DNA from: Xylophilus sp. GOD-11R
GTDB lineage: Bacteria > Pseudomonadota > Gammaproteobacteria > Burkholderiales > Burkholderiaceae_C
DNA length: 64,000 nt
Reading direction: 5' to 3'
NCBI RefSeq assembly: GCF_033546935.1
Contig: NZ_CP137854.1
Coordinates: forward strand, 744,001-808,000
The position numbers and the translations under genes were made by a program. Of this stretch, positions 25,349 through 33,709 are shown piece after piece (the first letter of the stretch is position 1; each line of letters opens with the position of its first letter). Under the pieces are notes generated by a model. The model did not search any database and had not been told where the DNA came from. It saw only the letters and a program-made list of their open reading frames with translations.

Positions 25349-26524
25349 TCAGTCGGCCGCGTCGGCGACCTTCCTGGCCCGGGCGGCCGCAGCGGCCGGG
25401 TTGTGCGGATCGAGTTCCGGCGGCACGTCCAGCTCTGGCAGGGTGCCGGGCATGGCGGCCTCGCCACGCATCGCCGCCTTGAGGCGGTAGACATAGGCCA
25501 GCACCTGCGCCACCGCGTTGAACAGCGTCGAGGGAATCGCCTGGTCGAGGTCGGCGTGGGCGTAGAGGGCACGTGCCAGCACCGGAGATTGCAGCACCGG
25601 GATGTCGTGTTCGCGGGCGATGTCGCGGATGCGCATCGCCAGCATGTCCGAGCCCTTGGAGATCACGTGCGGCGCGTTCATGTTGATCTCGTCGTAGCGC
25701 AGCGCCACGGCGTAGTGGGTCGGGTTCATCAGGATGAAGTCGGCCTCGGGCACCTTGGAAACGCTGGCGCGGTTGGCGATTTCGCGGGCGCGCTGGCGGA
25801 TCTTGCTCTTGATGTGCGGATTGCCTTCGGCGTTCTTGTGCTCCTGCTTGACTTCCTCGTGCGACATCTTGAGGCGCGACTTGTGGAAGAAGGTCTGCAG
25901 CGGCACGTCGACCACGGCGGCGGCGAACACCACCAGCATCATCGAGCTGACTCCGGAGATCAGCCAATCGCCGAGATCGCGCAGCGCCATCGCCGAGGGC
26001 TGCATCACCAGCGAGGTGACGCGCTGCATGCTGTCGCGCAGGAAGATCCAGGTGACGAAGAACAGGATGGCGGTCAGCACCGACAGCTTGGCGATATTGA
26101 AAAGTTGTTGCTTGCTCACCAGATTGCCCAGCCCCGAGATCGGGTTGAGGCGGCTGAAGTCCGGAGTGATGGGTTTCAGGCTGGTGATCCAGCCGCCGGA
26201 GCCGATGGTGCTCACCACGGCGGCGGCGCCCACCAGCACCGCGAAAAGCAGCGCCATCATCAGGCCGAGCGAGCCCATGTCCTGGGCGCGGTTCATCATG
26301 GTGTCGGTCTGGGCGAGGGTGCTGGCGTCGAAGCGCAACTGCTGGATCAGCGCCAGCTTCAGGCGCTCGAAGGCGGTTGGGGTGAGCAGCACCACGGCGA
26401 AAGCGCCGGCGCCTAGCACCGCCAGATTGGCCAGGTCGCGCGAACGCGGCGCCTGGCCGTCGTCGCGGGCTTTCTGGAGCTTTTGCTCGGTGGCGGGTAG
26501 TTGGCGGTCGGCGTCTGCGGACAT
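25349..26524 (-). CDS. flhB: Flagellar type III export switch protein (FlhB)
   Basis: A 391-aa inner-membrane protein controlling the switch from hook to filament substrates. Four membrane segments lie in the first ~210 residues. The cytoplasmic domain contains NPTHYAVALRYD, the self-cleaving site (N/PTH), and the linker EVKQEHKNAEGNPHIKSKIR. The C-terminus has an extra Pro/Ala-rich tail. It has its own candidate promoter at 26549-26586. Confidence 0.96.
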   Translation of the reverse strand: MSADADRQLPATEQKLQKARDDGQAPRSRDLANLAVLGAGAFAVVLLTPTAFERLKLALIQQLRFDASTLAQTDTMMNRAQDMGSLGLMMALLFAVLVGAAAVVSTIGSGGWITSLKPITPDFSRLNPISGLGNLVSKQQLFNIAKLSVLTAILFFVTWIFLRDSMQRVTSLVMQPSAMALRDLGDWLISGVSSMMLVVFAAAVVDVPLQTFFHKSRLKMSHEEVKQEHKNAEGNPHIKSKIRQRAREIANRASVSKVPEADFILMNPTHYAVALRYDEINMNAPHVISKGSDMLAMRIRDIAREHDIPVLQSPVLARALYAHADLDQAIPSTLFNAVAQVLAYVYRLKAAMRGEAAMPGTLPELDVPPELDPHNPAAAAARARKVADAAD

Positions 26525-26548
26525 GGCGGCTCGGGTTGGGGTTGCGCC

Positions 26549-26586
26549 ATTGTCGGAAGCGGACGTGATTTCTAAAGGTCGATGAA
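26549..26586 (-). promoter_or_regulatory. Candidate class II promoter of flhB
   Basis: On the minus strand TTCATC, 27 nt, ACAAT, with CCTTT 20 nt before ACAAT. It lies 25 bp before the flhB start and matches the flhA promoter region over about 45 bp. Confidence 0.6.
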
Positions 26587-26683
26587 AGCTGGCTTTTGGC
26601 GGCGATTCGCGGCATTCAGATCCGCGTAGAAATTTAGTAAGCGAACGCTAACATTCCATTTTTTCAGAATTGGAGAGGATGGA

Positions 26684-27685
26684 ATGCAGCGATACCAGGT
26701 TCTGGTGGGCGACCAGCCCGCGCGAGGTGGCGAGGTCCTGCCGTATGAAATCGACCACGGCTTCACCATCGATGGCGCGGCCGTCGCCCTGATCGGCGGG
26801 CGCGCCTATTGCGCGGCTTGCAACGGCGTCGGCGTCATCGCCAAGGCGGGTGGCCCTTACCGAAGCACCTTGCACGGCGCCGAGATGGCGCTGGAGGGGG
26901 ATGTGGTCGTGTGCGACTGCCCGGTGCCGCCGGCGTTGGTGGCGAGCAGGCAGCGGTTTCACAGTGTGGACGACCGGGAAGAAACCGTTGGCAATGCCTT
27001 GCCTGCGGCGACCGTGGCGAGTATTTGGTACGGCGAAGATTCCGTTGCCCTGACAAACAGCAAAAAGGTGGTGGATGGGTTAGTCAGACATCCGCCGGAG
27101 GCCTTGCAAAATGACCGAATTTGTCCGGCGCAGACTAATGAAAAATTTTATGAAGACATGATGGCCAATTGCGAAAGAGCAATTTATCTCGTAAATAGAA
27201 AAATAGAGCAATTGCAGGTCTGGGACGAAGTTGCTCGGCGAGATGTCAAATACTGGTTTGGACGGGAGGATGTGGAGATTAGGCGCTACTTGATAGAGGG
27301 CTTAAGCAGAACGGTGGCCGCCCTTCATGAATTGACCCCAAAGAACTTCGTTCGATACAGCGACGAATTTGCGCGACGAATATACTGCCGGGTAGATCCT
27401 AGTCCTGAGGCCGTCGCAGGCGTATGCAAGTCGGACACCAGGAATCGGATAATCGGAATCGCAAGAGGATTTTGCTCAATCCCATCAGATAGCGGCTCTG
27501 TCGATTCACAAGTTGGCACTATCATCCACGAGGTCACGCATTTTGACGATGTCTTCTCCGCGAACGACTATGTTTATCACTACCGTCAATCCGCGGAAAT
27601 GGCTAAAACCGACAGCGGGAGACCGATGAAGAACGCTGACAGCGTGACCGGCTATGTCATGTGGGAAACTTTTTATGGTATCTAA
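26684..27685 (+). CDS. PAAR-domain protein fused to an aspzincin (M35-like) metallopeptidase; probable type VI effector
   Basis: A 333-aa protein. Residues 1-~100 form a compact PAAR-type domain (IDGAAVALIGGRAYCAACNG, then CDCPVPPALVAS), which in type VI secretion caps the VgrG spike. The C-terminal ~190 residues end in an aspzincin-like zinc site: HEVTH at 282-286, an ANDYVY segment whose Asp (about 295) fits the third ligand, and KNAD at about 316-319, as in Lys-specific M35_2 peptidases. The N-terminal part is GC-rich like the host; from about 27040 the gene is AT-rich. It overlaps the next gene by 11 bp. No type VI machinery lies in the window. Toxin function is inferred. Confidence 0.75.
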   Translation: MQRYQVLVGDQPARGGEVLPYEIDHGFTIDGAAVALIGGRAYCAACNGVGVIAKAGGPYRSTLHGAEMALEGDVVVCDCPVPPALVASRQRFHSVDDREETVGNALPAATVASIWYGEDSVALTNSKKVVDGLVRHPPEALQNDRICPAQTNEKFYEDMMANCERAIYLVNRKIEQLQVWDEVARRDVKYWFGREDVEIRRYLIEGLSRTVAALHELTPKNFVRYSDEFARRIYCRVDPSPEAVAGVCKSDTRNRIIGIARGFCSIPSDSGSVDSQVGTIIHEVTHFDDVFSANDYVYHYRQSAEMAKTDSGRPMKNADSVTGYVMWETFYGI

Positions 27686-28079
27686 ATTATGGGGGTCGCT
27701 GTTATTGGTCGCCGCTTTTTCCGCGAGTGCTTGCCAACGCATGCAGGGAGTAAGCGTTGTATTCGAAAAAAATTCTGCCGAAATCTCCAGTTCTGAAATG
27801 AATTTCTTGACCGAGTGGGCAGAATTGGTAAAAGAAAATTTCGCCGGCGGGAGAATGCTCGAATTTGATGTTCATGCGGATCGCGCCGAAACGGACTACA
27901 AGAGTCTTGGCCGCCGTCGGGAAATTGCGGTCAGGCTTGCACTAAACCAACTCGGTGTTACCGCATCTGAGTATTATCTATCGTTGGATGTTTATGGGGA
28001 GCCTGACGGGTTGTGGGGCCTGGGTCGGGATAAGGATGTAAAGAGGGTAAATGTTCAATATACGCCGCTGTGTGATTGA
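27675..28079 (+). CDS. OmpA-like lipoprotein, probable immunity partner of the upstream effector
   Basis: A 134-aa product from ATG 27675, inside the end of the effector gene. The N-terminus MVSKLWGSLLLVAAFSASAC is a lipoprotein signal with Cys at residue 20 (lipobox SASAC, somewhat atypical). The mature part (VVFEKNSAEISSSEMNFLTE, then LGRRREIAVRLALNQLGV) resembles the OmpA/MotB C-terminal fold. The AT-rich composition matches the toxin half upstream. Translational overlap and predicted periplasmic location suit an immunity protein against a peptidase delivered to the periplasm; this is inferred from position. A second possibility is a wall-anchored accessory protein. Confidence 0.6.
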   Translation: MVSKLWGSLLLVAAFSASACQRMQGVSVVFEKNSAEISSSEMNFLTEWAELVKENFAGGRMLEFDVHADRAETDYKSLGRRREIAVRLALNQLGVTASEYYLSLDVYGEPDGLWGLGRDKDVKRVNVQYTPLCD

Positions 28080-28397
28080 TGGTGGCATTATTTTAATTAG
28101 GCGGGATTTTCACGGCGCCGCCACTGATTTCGTCTGACACCATTTTGGTTGAGCCTCCGCAACCAGGGAGTATCGCTGGCGGCATTTCCGTCTAGAAGCA
28201 CTTGGATTTACTTTTATCCCGTTACCCTCACGGGCGCCCATGTCAGATTAGGTAATTTCAACGCGCGCAGCCGGAGAAAAATTGCCTAATTTGTTCGCCA
28301 GTGTGATTTTTCGCGCAGACAGACTAACATTTGCGCCGCCGGAGCGCGCAATCGCGTCTTATTTCTTCTGTGCACAGATTCGCGCGCGGTCCGGGCC
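28080..28397. other. Non-coding stretch after the effector island
   Basis: No gene was recognised. An imperfect inverted repeat (ttaggtaatt at 28248-28257 and aattgcctaa at 28280-28289, 9 of 10 pairs, 22-nt loop) is the only clear structure and could be the end of effector-immunity transcription, though it lacks a T-run. Confidence 0.4.
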
Positions 28398-28625
28398 CTT
28401 CTTAATCCCGACCCTGCGAAGCAGGGACCATGGCACTCGATCAACCTCTGCCCAAACTGTTGCCTCAAGGGCGTCCCGATAACACATTCCCCAGGCCAAG
28501 TGAAGCGAAGGCCCGAATATGATTCTCCGCATTCAAGGGTTTTCTTTGGTGACTTCCTTTTGTCCCAGCAAAAGAAAATTACCGCTGGGTCTGGGGCGAA
28601 CAAGTCCCCCGCTCCGCCGTCAAAT
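28398..28625. repeat. Solo, degenerate right arm of the palindromic repeat
   Basis: It matches the right arm of the full copies: ccctgcgaagcaggg, a segment like tgtccaaactgttgcc, cattccccaggcc, tttctttggtgactt, then a TTTTGT..CAAAAG hairpin and a GGGTCTGGGG block. The spacer and left arm are absent. It lies between the effector island and cheZ. Confidence 0.8.
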
Positions 28626-28666
28626 CAAAGGAAGGCGACCAAGAAAATATTAATTGAGACACAAGC

Positions 28667-29404
28667 CTAAAACCCCAAACTAGCCAACAAATCATCGACC
28701 TCTGTCTGACTGGTCACCACTTCCCCAGAAGCCTTCTCCGAATCCACCACCGGCCCATTCAACCGAGGATGCGAAGGCTCCGGCAGCCCTTCCACCGCCA
28801 CCTCGGCATCCGCTGCCGCAGTAACCGCAGCCGCCGAAGCAGCCGTTGCCGCGGCAGCCGCCTCCGGCGCTGCACTCCCGGGAGGCGCCGTCTGAATCAG
28901 CAACTGAATCAGCTGGTCCTCGATGGAAGCGGTCAGGCTCACCACCCGGGCAATGACCTGCCCCGTCAGGTCATGAAAATCCTGCGCCATCATGATTTCG
29001 GTCAGATGCCCATCAGCCTCCCGCGTGGTGCGTTCCATGTCCTCCAAAAAGTTCATGAGCTTGCCGCTGGCCACCGCCTGCACCGGATCCTTTTTCACGC
29101 TGGCGACCATCTGCCGTGCCCCGTTCAGGATGTGGTCGTGGTTGGCCTTGGCCATCTCGACCCGGTTGAGCACCTTCTCGGCCGCATCGCTGGTCAGCCG
29201 CGCGATATAGGACAGCCGGCTCTTGGCATCCGGCATCTCGCCCACGCTCTCGCGCAGCCGGTCGGCAAAGCCCAGGGCGTTGAGCGAGTCGTGCAACTGG
29301 CGCGTGAGCTGGCCGATGCGGACATGGATGATTTCCGAGGCCACCGGCGGCAAGGCGCTCGCGGCTCCAGGGGCGGGGGCAGGGGGAATGAGCTTGCCGT
29401 TCAT
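28667..29404 (-). CDS. cheZ: CheY-P phosphatase (CheZ)
   Basis: A 245-aa protein that dephosphorylates CheY-P. The long helix contains [20 protein letters not shown], with the conserved DFxDLTGQ site including the catalytic Gln. The C-terminal peptide [11 protein letters not shown] is the CheY-binding tail. A variable Ala-rich linker lies between them. The last codons end mainly in G or T, in line with the strand bias beside the repeat arm. The 4-bp overlap with cheY indicates coupling. Confidence 0.96.
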   Translation of the reverse strand: MNGKLIPPAPAPGAASALPPVASEIIHVRIGQLTRQLHDSLNALGFADRLRESVGEMPDAKSRLSYIARLTSDAAEKVLNRVEMAKANHDHILNGARQMVASVKKDPVQAVASGKLMNFLEDMERTTREADGHLTEIMMAQDFHDLTGQVIARVVSLTASIEDQLIQLLIQTAPPGSAAPEAAAAATAASAAAVTAAADAEVAVEGLPEPSHPRLNGPVVDSEKASGEVVTSQTEVDDLLASLGF

Positions 29405-29793
29405 GCCACCAACCCCGTCTTCTTCAGGATGTTGTTGACCTTTTCCTCCAGCGTTGCCTTGGTGAAGGGCTTGACGATGTAGCCGGCTGCGCCGCCCTGG
29501 GCCGCCGCGACGATGTCTTCCTTGCGCGCCTCTGCGGTCACCATCAGCACCGGCAGGTGCTTGAGCTTGTCGTCGCCCTTGATGCTGGTGAGCAGCTCGA
29601 ATCCGTTCATGTTGGGCATGTTGATGTCGGTGACGACGAAGTCGAACCGGCCGTTGCGCAGTTTCTGCAGGGCGGCGGTGCCGTCTTCGGCTTCGTCGGC
29701 ATCGGCAAAGCCCGATTCCTTGAGCAGGTTGCGCACGATTCGGCGCATGGTGGAGAAGTCGTCGACGATCAAAAAGCGTAGTGCTGTGGCCAC
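29401..29793 (-). CDS. cheY: Chemotaxis response regulator (CheY)
   Basis: A 130-aa single receiver domain that binds FliM when phosphorylated. The acidic pair is in [13 protein letters not shown], the phosphorylated Asp in [13 protein letters not shown], and the conserved Thr and Lys in [11 protein letters not shown] and [13 protein letters not shown]. Sequence and length match enteric-type CheY. No CheA, CheW or receptor gene lies in the window. Confidence 0.97.
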   Translation of the reverse strand: MATALRFLIVDDFSTMRRIVRNLLKESGFADADEAEDGTAALQKLRNGRFDFVVTDINMPNMNGFELLTSIKGDDKLKHLPVLMVTAEARKEDIVAAAQGGAAGYIVKPFTKATLEEKVNNILKKTGLVA

Positions 29794-29858
29794 GGAGGAC
29801 TCTTTCGAAGGGGCTGGATGGGGTGGGGGAAGTGCGCGGACGAGGGTGGTCGCCGCGC

Positions 29859-30953
29859 TCAGCGCTCGGCCCGGGCGGCCGGCGCTTCGGCCTGGTTGCG
29901 CGGGGGGCGGGCGGGTAGATCGATGAATTGCTTGCGGGGTACGGCCGGCGCCGTCTGCGCGGAGGCCGGATTGCCGGCTGCCGGGTTGGCGCTCGCCGCC
30001 GATGCGGCGCCAGCGGCGGGCTTGCCGCCGTTGGCGTCCATTTCCTCGACGGCTTCCTCGAGTTCGTCGGGCGGCACGGCCGGCACCGCGTGGCTGAGCA
30101 GGCGCTCTTCGGCCTCGCGGGTCATGACGGTGACGGTGATGCGGCGGTTGGTCGGCGCCTTGGGCGTGGTCTTGTCGAGCAGGTCGCTCGCGGCCAGGCC
30201 GACGATGCGCACGAGTTGCGCGTCGGGCATGCCGGCGCCGACGAGTTCGCGCCGGGTGGCGTTGGCGCGGTCGGAGGACAGCTCCCAGTTGCTGTAGCCC
30301 CGGTCGCCGTTGCCGTAGGGCGTGGCGTCGGTGTGGCCGGCGATGCTGATCTTGTTTTCGACGTTGCCGAGCGCCGAGCCGATCTCGCGCAGGATGTCGC
30401 GCATGTAGGGTTTGACCAGCGCGCTGCCGCTGTCGAACATGGGGCGGTTCTGGTCGTCGACGATCTGGATCTGCAGCCCGTCGGGCGTGATGTCGATCTT
30501 GATCTGCGACTTGTATTCATTGAGCCGCGGGTTCACCGTGATCAGCGACTCGATCTTGTTCTGCAGCTCGGCCATGCGCTGGGCGTCCTGTTGGGCCTGG
30601 CGGCGCTTTTCCATCTTGGCGGCCATCTTGGTCTTGCGGTCGGCGTCGGATTCGCTGCGCCGCACCTGGCCGTGCACCTTGGTGAGGTCGTTGCCGCCAC
30701 CGGGCAGGATGCTGGAGCTGTTGCCCGAGCCGTCGCCGCCGCCCAGCGCCACCTGCATCGGATTGCTGAAATAGGCGGCGATGCCCTGCAGCTCGCCCTT
30801 GGCGGTGGAGCCCAGCAGCCACATCAGCAGGAAGAACGCCATCATGGCCGTCACGAAGTCGGCATAGGCGATCTTCCACGCGCCGCCGTGCGGGGCGTGA
30901 CCGCCTTTCTTGATCTTCTTGACGATGATCGGCTGGAGCTTTTTCTCTGCCAT
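29859..30953 (-). CDS. motB: Flagellar motor stator protein (MotB)
   Basis: A 364-aa stator subunit. The single N-terminal membrane helix has the proton-accepting Asp in [19 protein letters not shown]. The C-terminal OmpA domain ([20 protein letters not shown], then [20 protein letters not shown]) anchors to peptidoglycan. An Ala/Pro-rich tail makes it longer than the enteric form. It lies 10 bp after motA. Confidence 0.96.
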   Translation of the reverse strand: MAEKKLQPIIVKKIKKGGHAPHGGAWKIAYADFVTAMMAFFLLMWLLGSTAKGELQGIAAYFSNPMQVALGGGDGSGNSSSILPGGGNDLTKVHGQVRRSESDADRKTKMAAKMEKRRQAQQDAQRMAELQNKIESLITVNPRLNEYKSQIKIDITPDGLQIQIVDDQNRPMFDSGSALVKPYMRDILREIGSALGNVENKISIAGHTDATPYGNGDRGYSNWELSSDRANATRRELVGAGMPDAQLVRIVGLAASDLLDKTTPKAPTNRRITVTVMTREAEERLLSHAVPAVPPDELEEAVEEMDANGGKPAAGAASAASANPAAGNPASAQTAPAVPRKQFIDLPARPPRNQAEAPAARAER

Positions 30954-30963
30954 GGTGGGCCGC

Positions 30964-31824
30964 CTACTTCTTGCCCTTCACGTGCGATTCCAGCTCCGCG
31001 AAGGTGGGTCGTTCGGTCGAGAACAGCACCTTGCGGCCGAATTCGATGGCCGTCGAGGGGTTGTAGCCCTGCATGCTGGCCAGCAGGGTGGTCTTGATGC
31101 ACTGGAATTCCTTGGCCGCATCCTCGGACTTCTGTTCCAGCAGACCGGCCAGCGGCTCCACCACGCCGTAGGCCAGCAGAATGCCCAAAAAGGTGCCGAC
31201 CAGCGCCGAGCCGATCATGCCGCCGAGCACTGAGGGCGGCTGACCCACCGAGCCCATGGTGTTCACCACGCCCAGCACGGCGGCCACGATGCCGAAGGCG
31301 GGCAGGGCGCCGGCCAGTCGCGCCAGGGCGGCGATGGGGGCATGGGCTTCCTGGTGGTGGGTTTCGATCTCGCTGTCCATCAGGGATTCGATCTCGTGCG
31401 AATTGAGGTTGCCCGAGACCATCATGCGCAGGTAGTCGGTCATGAACTCCACCACGTGGTGGTCATGGCCGACCTGCGGGTATTTCTTGAAGATCTCGGA
31501 CTCGTGCGGCGTCTCGACGTCCTTCTCGATCGCCATCAGGCCGTCCTTGCGGGCCTTCTGCAGGATGTCGTAGAGCAGCGACATCAGCTCCATGTAGCGC
31601 GCCTTGGTGTACTTGGAGCCCTTCATGACGGTCGGCAGCGTCTTGAGCGTGGCCTTGAGCACCTTGCCCTGGTTGTTCACCACGAACGCGCCGATGGCAC
31701 CACCCATGATGGTGATGATCTCGAACGGCAGCGCATGCAGGATGACGCTGATGTTGCCGCCGTGCGCGATGTACACCCCGAAGATGCAACCGAGGCAGAC
31801 GACGTAGCCGATGATGACGAGCAT
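30964..31824 (-). CDS. motA: Flagellar motor stator protein (MotA)
   Basis: A 286-aa four-helix stator protein starting MLVIIGYVVCLGCIFGVYIA. The cytoplasmic loop (KYTKARYMELMSLLYDILQK) and the pore helices with LPAFGIVAAVLGVVNTMGSV and GTFLGILLAYGVVEPLAGLL are family-typical. The frame extends upstream without similarity, so ATG 31824 was chosen. FlhDC genes, often upstream of motA in relatives, are not present here. Confidence 0.96.
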   Translation of the reverse strand: MLVIIGYVVCLGCIFGVYIAHGGNISVILHALPFEIITIMGGAIGAFVVNNQGKVLKATLKTLPTVMKGSKYTKARYMELMSLLYDILQKARKDGLMAIEKDVETPHESEIFKKYPQVGHDHHVVEFMTDYLRMMVSGNLNSHEIESLMDSEIETHHQEAHAPIAALARLAGALPAFGIVAAVLGVVNTMGSVGQPPSVLGGMIGSALVGTFLGILLAYGVVEPLAGLLEQKSEDAAKEFQCIKTTLLASMQGYNPSTAIEFGRKVLFSTERPTFAELESHVKGKK

Positions 31825-31921
31825 GGTGCTGGGAAGCCCTGGATAAGAAGCGGTGTGCTTTCGGTGGGAGGTGCCAGGGTTTCGCAAGCGTTTCCGGGCG
31901 CACCTCAGGATGTATCGGGAT

Positions 31922-31946
31922 GCTAACTAAGCGTAGTTTAGTTAGC
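31922..31946. promoter_or_regulatory. Perfect 9-bp inverted repeat between motA and the OGT gene
   Basis: Arms gctaactaa (31922-31930) and ttagttagc (31938-31946) flank a 7-nt centre, in the 184-bp divergent gap. It is AT-rich against its surroundings and is symmetrical, so it may be an operator for one or both genes. No regulator can be named. Confidence 0.4.
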
Positions 31947-32008
31947 TCGGTGAAAAGCCATGGGAATGTCGCGCTGATTGAAACTTCATTTGCCCAACTC
32001 ACTCCACA

Positions 32009-33709
32009 ATGGCGCAGATGAAGAAACGGCCTACGTACGCCCCGGCGCGCCCCGTAAAACAACAGCCGGCGACCCGTCCGATCGCCCCCGAGGCACGCGA
32101 AGCGCTGGAGCGCGGCGCAGCATTCGAGCGGCGCCAGATGCTCAAGGAAGCGCTGGTGCAGTACATGCAGGCCCTGTCTTTCGAGCCGAAACTGGTACAT
32201 GCATGGTTGCGGGTTGCTTACATCTTCCTGGTCGGCCTGCACTGGCAGCGCGGCATGGAAGCGCTCGAGACGGTGCTCCAGCTGGAGCCCGATTCGCCCG
32301 ATGCCCTGCGCTTTCTGGCGTTCGCCGAATTCAACCTGGGCCGCCTGGAAGAAGCCCGTCGCCACATCGACCGCGCCGCCCGCCTGAGCAACGAATCGCC
32401 CACCTGGGTGCTGCGTGCGTTCATCCACAGCAACATCGACAAGGACCCGGTCAACACCCTGAAGGTCTACCGCGAATGGGGTAGCCGGGTGGCCGACCCG
32501 CTCACCGACCGGGCCGCGCCGCTGGTGGTGGCCGACCGGTCGCCGCGCCGCAAGCTGCGGGTGGGCTACGTGACGGCCGATTTCCGCCGCCATTCGATCG
32601 CCTTCTTCATGCTGCCGGTGCTGCAGCACCACGATCCCGACGAGGTGGAGGTGCATGTGTTCTCCAGCGGCGGCATCGACGACATCACCTTGCAGATGCA
32701 GAAGTTGGTGCAGGCCTGGCACAACGTGACCGAGCTCGACTACGAGCCGCTGTGCGAATACATCCGCGCCCAGCGCATCGACGTGCTGGTGGATCTGTCG
32801 GGCCACACGCTGGGCGAGCGCCTGCTCACTTTCGCCCGGCGCGCCGCGCCGGTGCAGGTGACCTGGCTGGGTTTCATGAACACCCTGGGCATGCGGGCCA
32901 TGGACTGGCGGCTGACCGACTTCGGCACCAGCCCGGCCGGCACCGATGGCCATTACAGCGAGACGCTGTTTCGCCTGAACGTGATGGCGAGCTATTCGCC
33001 GCCGCCGGATTCGCCGCTGTTGGAAACGCCGCCGATGCTGCACAACGGTCATCCCACGCTGATCTCGCTCAACAACTCGGCCAAGCTCACCGACGAGATG
33101 CTGCGGCTGTGGCGGCGCATCCTGGAGCGCCGGACGGACGCGCGGCTGGTGATCATGGTCAAGGAGCACACGCCCGAAGACGCGCAGGACGCGATGCAGC
33201 ACCGGGTGGAAGCCGCCGGCATGCCGATCGACCGCGTCTTCGTGATGCACCAGCAGCCGCTGGAGCGTTTCATGGAGCTGGGCCATATCGCCGACGTGGC
33301 GCTGGACACTTCGCCGATCTCCGGCGGCACGACCACGCTGCATGCGATCTGGATGGGCCTGCCGGTGGTCTGCATGGACGCCGAACGCGCCACCGATTCG
33401 TCGACCGCGCGCACCATCCAGGGACTGGGCTTCGGCGGGGTGATCGGCGCCGATCCGGACGACTACGTGGAAAAAGCGCTGGCCCTGATGGACGACGTGG
33501 AGGGTCTGGCGGAATACCGCCGCACCGCCCGCGACAAGTTCCGCGTCAGCGTGCTGATGGACTACGCCACCCGCACCGCCGAGCTGGAACGGGCCTATCG
33601 CCTGATGTGGCTGAACTACCTCGCCGGCGAAAAACGCTGGCGGGACGTGACCGTCGACCTGGAGCAGGCGATGCGCGAGGTCGAGGGCCTGGCATGCGAG
33701 CAGAGCTGA
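32009..33709 (+). CDS. TPR-containing GT41/OGT-like (SPINDLY-type) glycosyltransferase
   Basis: A 566-aa protein. Residues about 30-155 hold tetratricopeptide-like helices (RGMEALETVLQLEPDSPDAL, then AFAEFNLGRLEEARRHIDRA). Residues about 180-555 form the catalytic region of O-GlcNAc-transferase-like enzymes: LRVGYVTADFRRHSIAFFM, IDVLVDLSGHTLGERLL, APVQVTWLGFMNTLGM and DTSPISGGTTTLHAIWMGLP. Such enzymes put a sugar on Ser/Thr of proteins; related ones modify flagellin in other bacteria. Its neighbours here and the two flagellins at 43-46 kb make flagellin the likely acceptor (inference). The next gene overlaps its end by 16 bp. Confidence 0.85.
   Translation: MAQMKKRPTYAPARPVKQQPATRPIAPEAREALERGAAFERRQMLKEALVQYMQALSFEPKLVHAWLRVAYIFLVGLHWQRGMEALETVLQLEPDSPDALRFLAFAEFNLGRLEEARRHIDRAARLSNESPTWVLRAFIHSNIDKDPVNTLKVYREWGSRVADPLTDRAAPLVVADRSPRRKLRVGYVTADFRRHSIAFFMLPVLQHHDPDEVEVHVFSSGGIDDITLQMQKLVQAWHNVTELDYEPLCEYIRAQRIDVLVDLSGHTLGERLLTFARRAAPVQVTWLGFMNTLGMRAMDWRLTDFGTSPAGTDGHYSETLFRLNVMASYSPPPDSPLLETPPMLHNGHPTLISLNNSAKLTDEMLRLWRRILERRTDARLVIMVKEHTPEDAQDAMQHRVEAAGMPIDRVFVMHQQPLERFMELGHIADVALDTSPISGGTTTLHAIWMGLPVVCMDAERATDSSTARTIQGLGFGGVIGADPDDYVEKALALMDDVEGLAEYRRTARDKFRVSVLMDYATRTAELERAYRLMWLNYLAGEKRWRDVTVDLEQAMREVEGLACEQS

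Noticed and set aside
31918..31950. Possible sigma-28 promoter for motA (TAAA...CCGATA on the minus strand)
   Set aside because: The spacing is two bases too long (18 instead of 16 nt) and the rest of the boxes do not match.
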